A DNA stretch of 26,726 bases from positions 1 to 26,726 of the forward strand of contig JAKBCB010000005.1 in the NCBI GenBank assembly GCA_021808185.1, in the 5' to 3' direction. Below, one piece after another: positions 25,832-26,726 of the stretch (position 1 is its first letter; the number at the start of each line of letters is the position of its first letter). The position numbers and the translations under genes are program-made. The notes beneath the pieces are model-generated. The model worked only from the letters and a program-made list of their open reading frames with translations. It had not been told where the DNA came from and did not search any database. Origin of the DNA: Pseudomonadota bacterium. GTDB taxonomy: Bacteria; Pseudomonadota; Alphaproteobacteria; Acetobacterales; Acetobacteraceae.

Positions 25832-26726
25832 TCATGCGTCGCTCCGTATCCAGGGCTTTGCGCGTCGCGGCGGACACACATGCAGCGGCTCGTCCCAGGC
25901 GCAGGCCAGATTGGGGTTGTGGAACGGGTCGCGGTCAAAGACGTGCCACCACAGGCGCCACAGCAGATCGATCTCGCGCCGTTCCTGCGCGGCTTTTTCC
26001 TCGGTGTCCACCTTGCCGCGGCTTTTGGATTCCAGGTGGAACAGCTCCGCGAACGGCGTCCACACCACGCGATACCCGTATTCGCCGAGCCGCAGGCAGA
26101 GGTCGAGATCGTTGAACGCGACCGCGAAACCCGCTTCGTCCATGCCGCCGACTTCCAGATACACCGCACGCCGCATCGCCAGGCACGCGGCGGTGACGGC
26201 GGAATACTCGCGCGTGGCCGCAAGCTGGCCGTTGTAGCCGGCATCGAAGCGATCCGCGAGGCGAAGCATGTGCGTGGCGTTCAGGCCCGGGCCAAGCACG
26301 ATTCCGCCGTGCTGCACCTGCCCATCCGCGTACAGCAGCTTCGCGCCGACCGCGCCCACATCCGGGCGGATCGCGTGGCTGACCAGTTCGCGCAGCCAGT
26401 CCGGATGGATCACGTCGATATCGTTGTTGAGCAGCACGACGATCTGGCCCCGCGCCTCGCGCACGGCGGCGTTGGTGATGGCGGCGAAGTTGAAGCGCCC
26501 GGCATGGCGCAGCATGCGCACGCGCGGCTGGGATGTCAGTTCGCGGAACGCTGCCTGTGTCAGTTCCTCGCGGCTGTCGTTATCGACGATCAGCAGTTCG
26601 AAATCCGGGTAATCCGTGCGCAGCAGCACGCCCCATGCCGCCGGCACCAGCAGGTCGGCGCGGTCGCGCGTCGGCATGATGATCGAGACGGAGGGCGCGG
26701 GCGTCGGCACGGGCCAGGTGCTGCAC
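25832..26726 (-). CDS. GT2 glycosyltransferase, C-terminal part (5' end beyond window)
   Basis: A family 2 (GT-A) glycosyltransferase domain whose frame stays open to the right edge, so the gene is partial. From the edge the residues read CSTWPVPTPAP and then SVSIIMPTRDRADLL, the classic GT2 opening. LIVDNDS follows, the acidic metal-site region is LLNNDID, and AVAFNDLDLCLRLGEYGYR and LFHLESKSRGK are hallmark late motifs of O-antigen/rhamnosyl-type transferases. The GTG at 26710 is probably an internal valine, because WPVPTPAPSVSII is the usual linker from an upstream domain in long multidomain transferases. The TGA lies 13 bases before the giant gene, so the two form one transcript. The sugar donor is unknown. 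Confidence 0.88.
   Translation of the reverse strand, partial: CSTWPVPTPAPSVSIIMPTRDRADLLVPAAWGVLLRTDYPDFELLIVDNDSREELTQAAFRELTSQPRVRMLRHAGRFNFAAITNAAVREARGQIVVLLNNDIDVIHPDWLRELVSHAIRPDVGAVGAKLLYADGQVQHGGIVLGPGLNATHMLRLADRFDAGYNGQLAATREYSAVTAACLAMRRAVYLEVGGMDEAGFAVAFNDLDLCLRLGEYGYRVVWTPFAELFHLESKSRGKVDTEEKAAQERREIDLLWRLWWHVFDRDPFHNPNLACAWDEPLHVCPPRRAKPWIRSDA

Noticed and set aside
25819..26244. Longer N-terminus of the giant protein starting at 26244
   Set aside because: This part overlaps the end of the GT2 gene in another frame and reads as Arg/Ser/Thr-rich nonsense. The methyltransferase fold begins only after the ATG at 25818.
26708..26710. GTG at 26710 as the true start of the GT2 gene
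   Set aside because: The frame stays open upstream to the edge, there is no ribosome site visible, and the preceding residues (TWPVPTP) match the linker usual in longer multidomain transferases.

Overview
The window is a very GC-rich stretch of bacterial chromosome, most likely from an alphaproteobacterium of the Acetobacteraceae/Rhodospirillales type. The support is the codon use (nearly always G or C in third position), GTG starts behind GGAGG-like ribosome sites, the particular form of the Hint-domain surface protein, and the bipartite amylo-alpha-1,6-glucosidase family protein. The family assignment is inference from remembered family features; no 16S rRNA or other phylogenetic marker is present. 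I see no tRNA, rRNA, CRISPR array, insertion sequence or phage gene. No gap between genes exceeds about 190 bases.

Left part (1-6300), housekeeping: the start of a possible bactofilin-like gene runs off the left edge on the minus strand, behind an EI24-domain membrane protein. A divergent PfkB-family sugar/nucleoside kinase follows, then the translational GTPase TypA/BipA. A cluster of four short-loop hairpins separates typA from a convergent beta-hydroxyacid dehydrogenase. A branched-chain amino-acid type periplasmic binding protein, without its permease genes here, follows divergently and ends at a strong 15-bp hairpin.

Middle part (6300-13750), metabolism and transport: a flavin reductase on the minus strand, then a plus-strand run of a DMT (EamA) exporter, an MFS transporter, an amylo-alpha-1,6-glucosidase-type glycogen debranching protein, a small exported protein of unknown function, a Bcr/CflA-type drug efflux protein and a class I glutamine-amidotransferase-like gamma-Glu-GABA hydrolase.

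Right part (13820-26726), cell surface and glycan: a 672-residue protein with a beta-rich N-terminal region and a Hint domain; a convergent SGNH hydrolase, zinc-type sugar C-methyltransferase and NAD-dependent sugar epimerase (the last two overlap by ATGA); a lone homoserine-dehydrogenase-like/SAF protein on the plus strand; then a minus-strand operon, read right to left. That operon holds a GT2 glycosyltransferase (cut by the window edge), a 1440-residue protein, a small methyltransferase and a short-chain dehydrogenase. The 1440-residue protein joins a methyltransferase, coiled coil, two YPDV repeats, a GT4 domain, a GT2 domain, a Trm112-like piece and a second methyltransferase in one chain. 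The two minus-strand groups look like parts of a locus that makes and methylates a surface polysaccharide or glycan. The giant multi-enzyme glycosyltransferase is the most unusual thing in the window.
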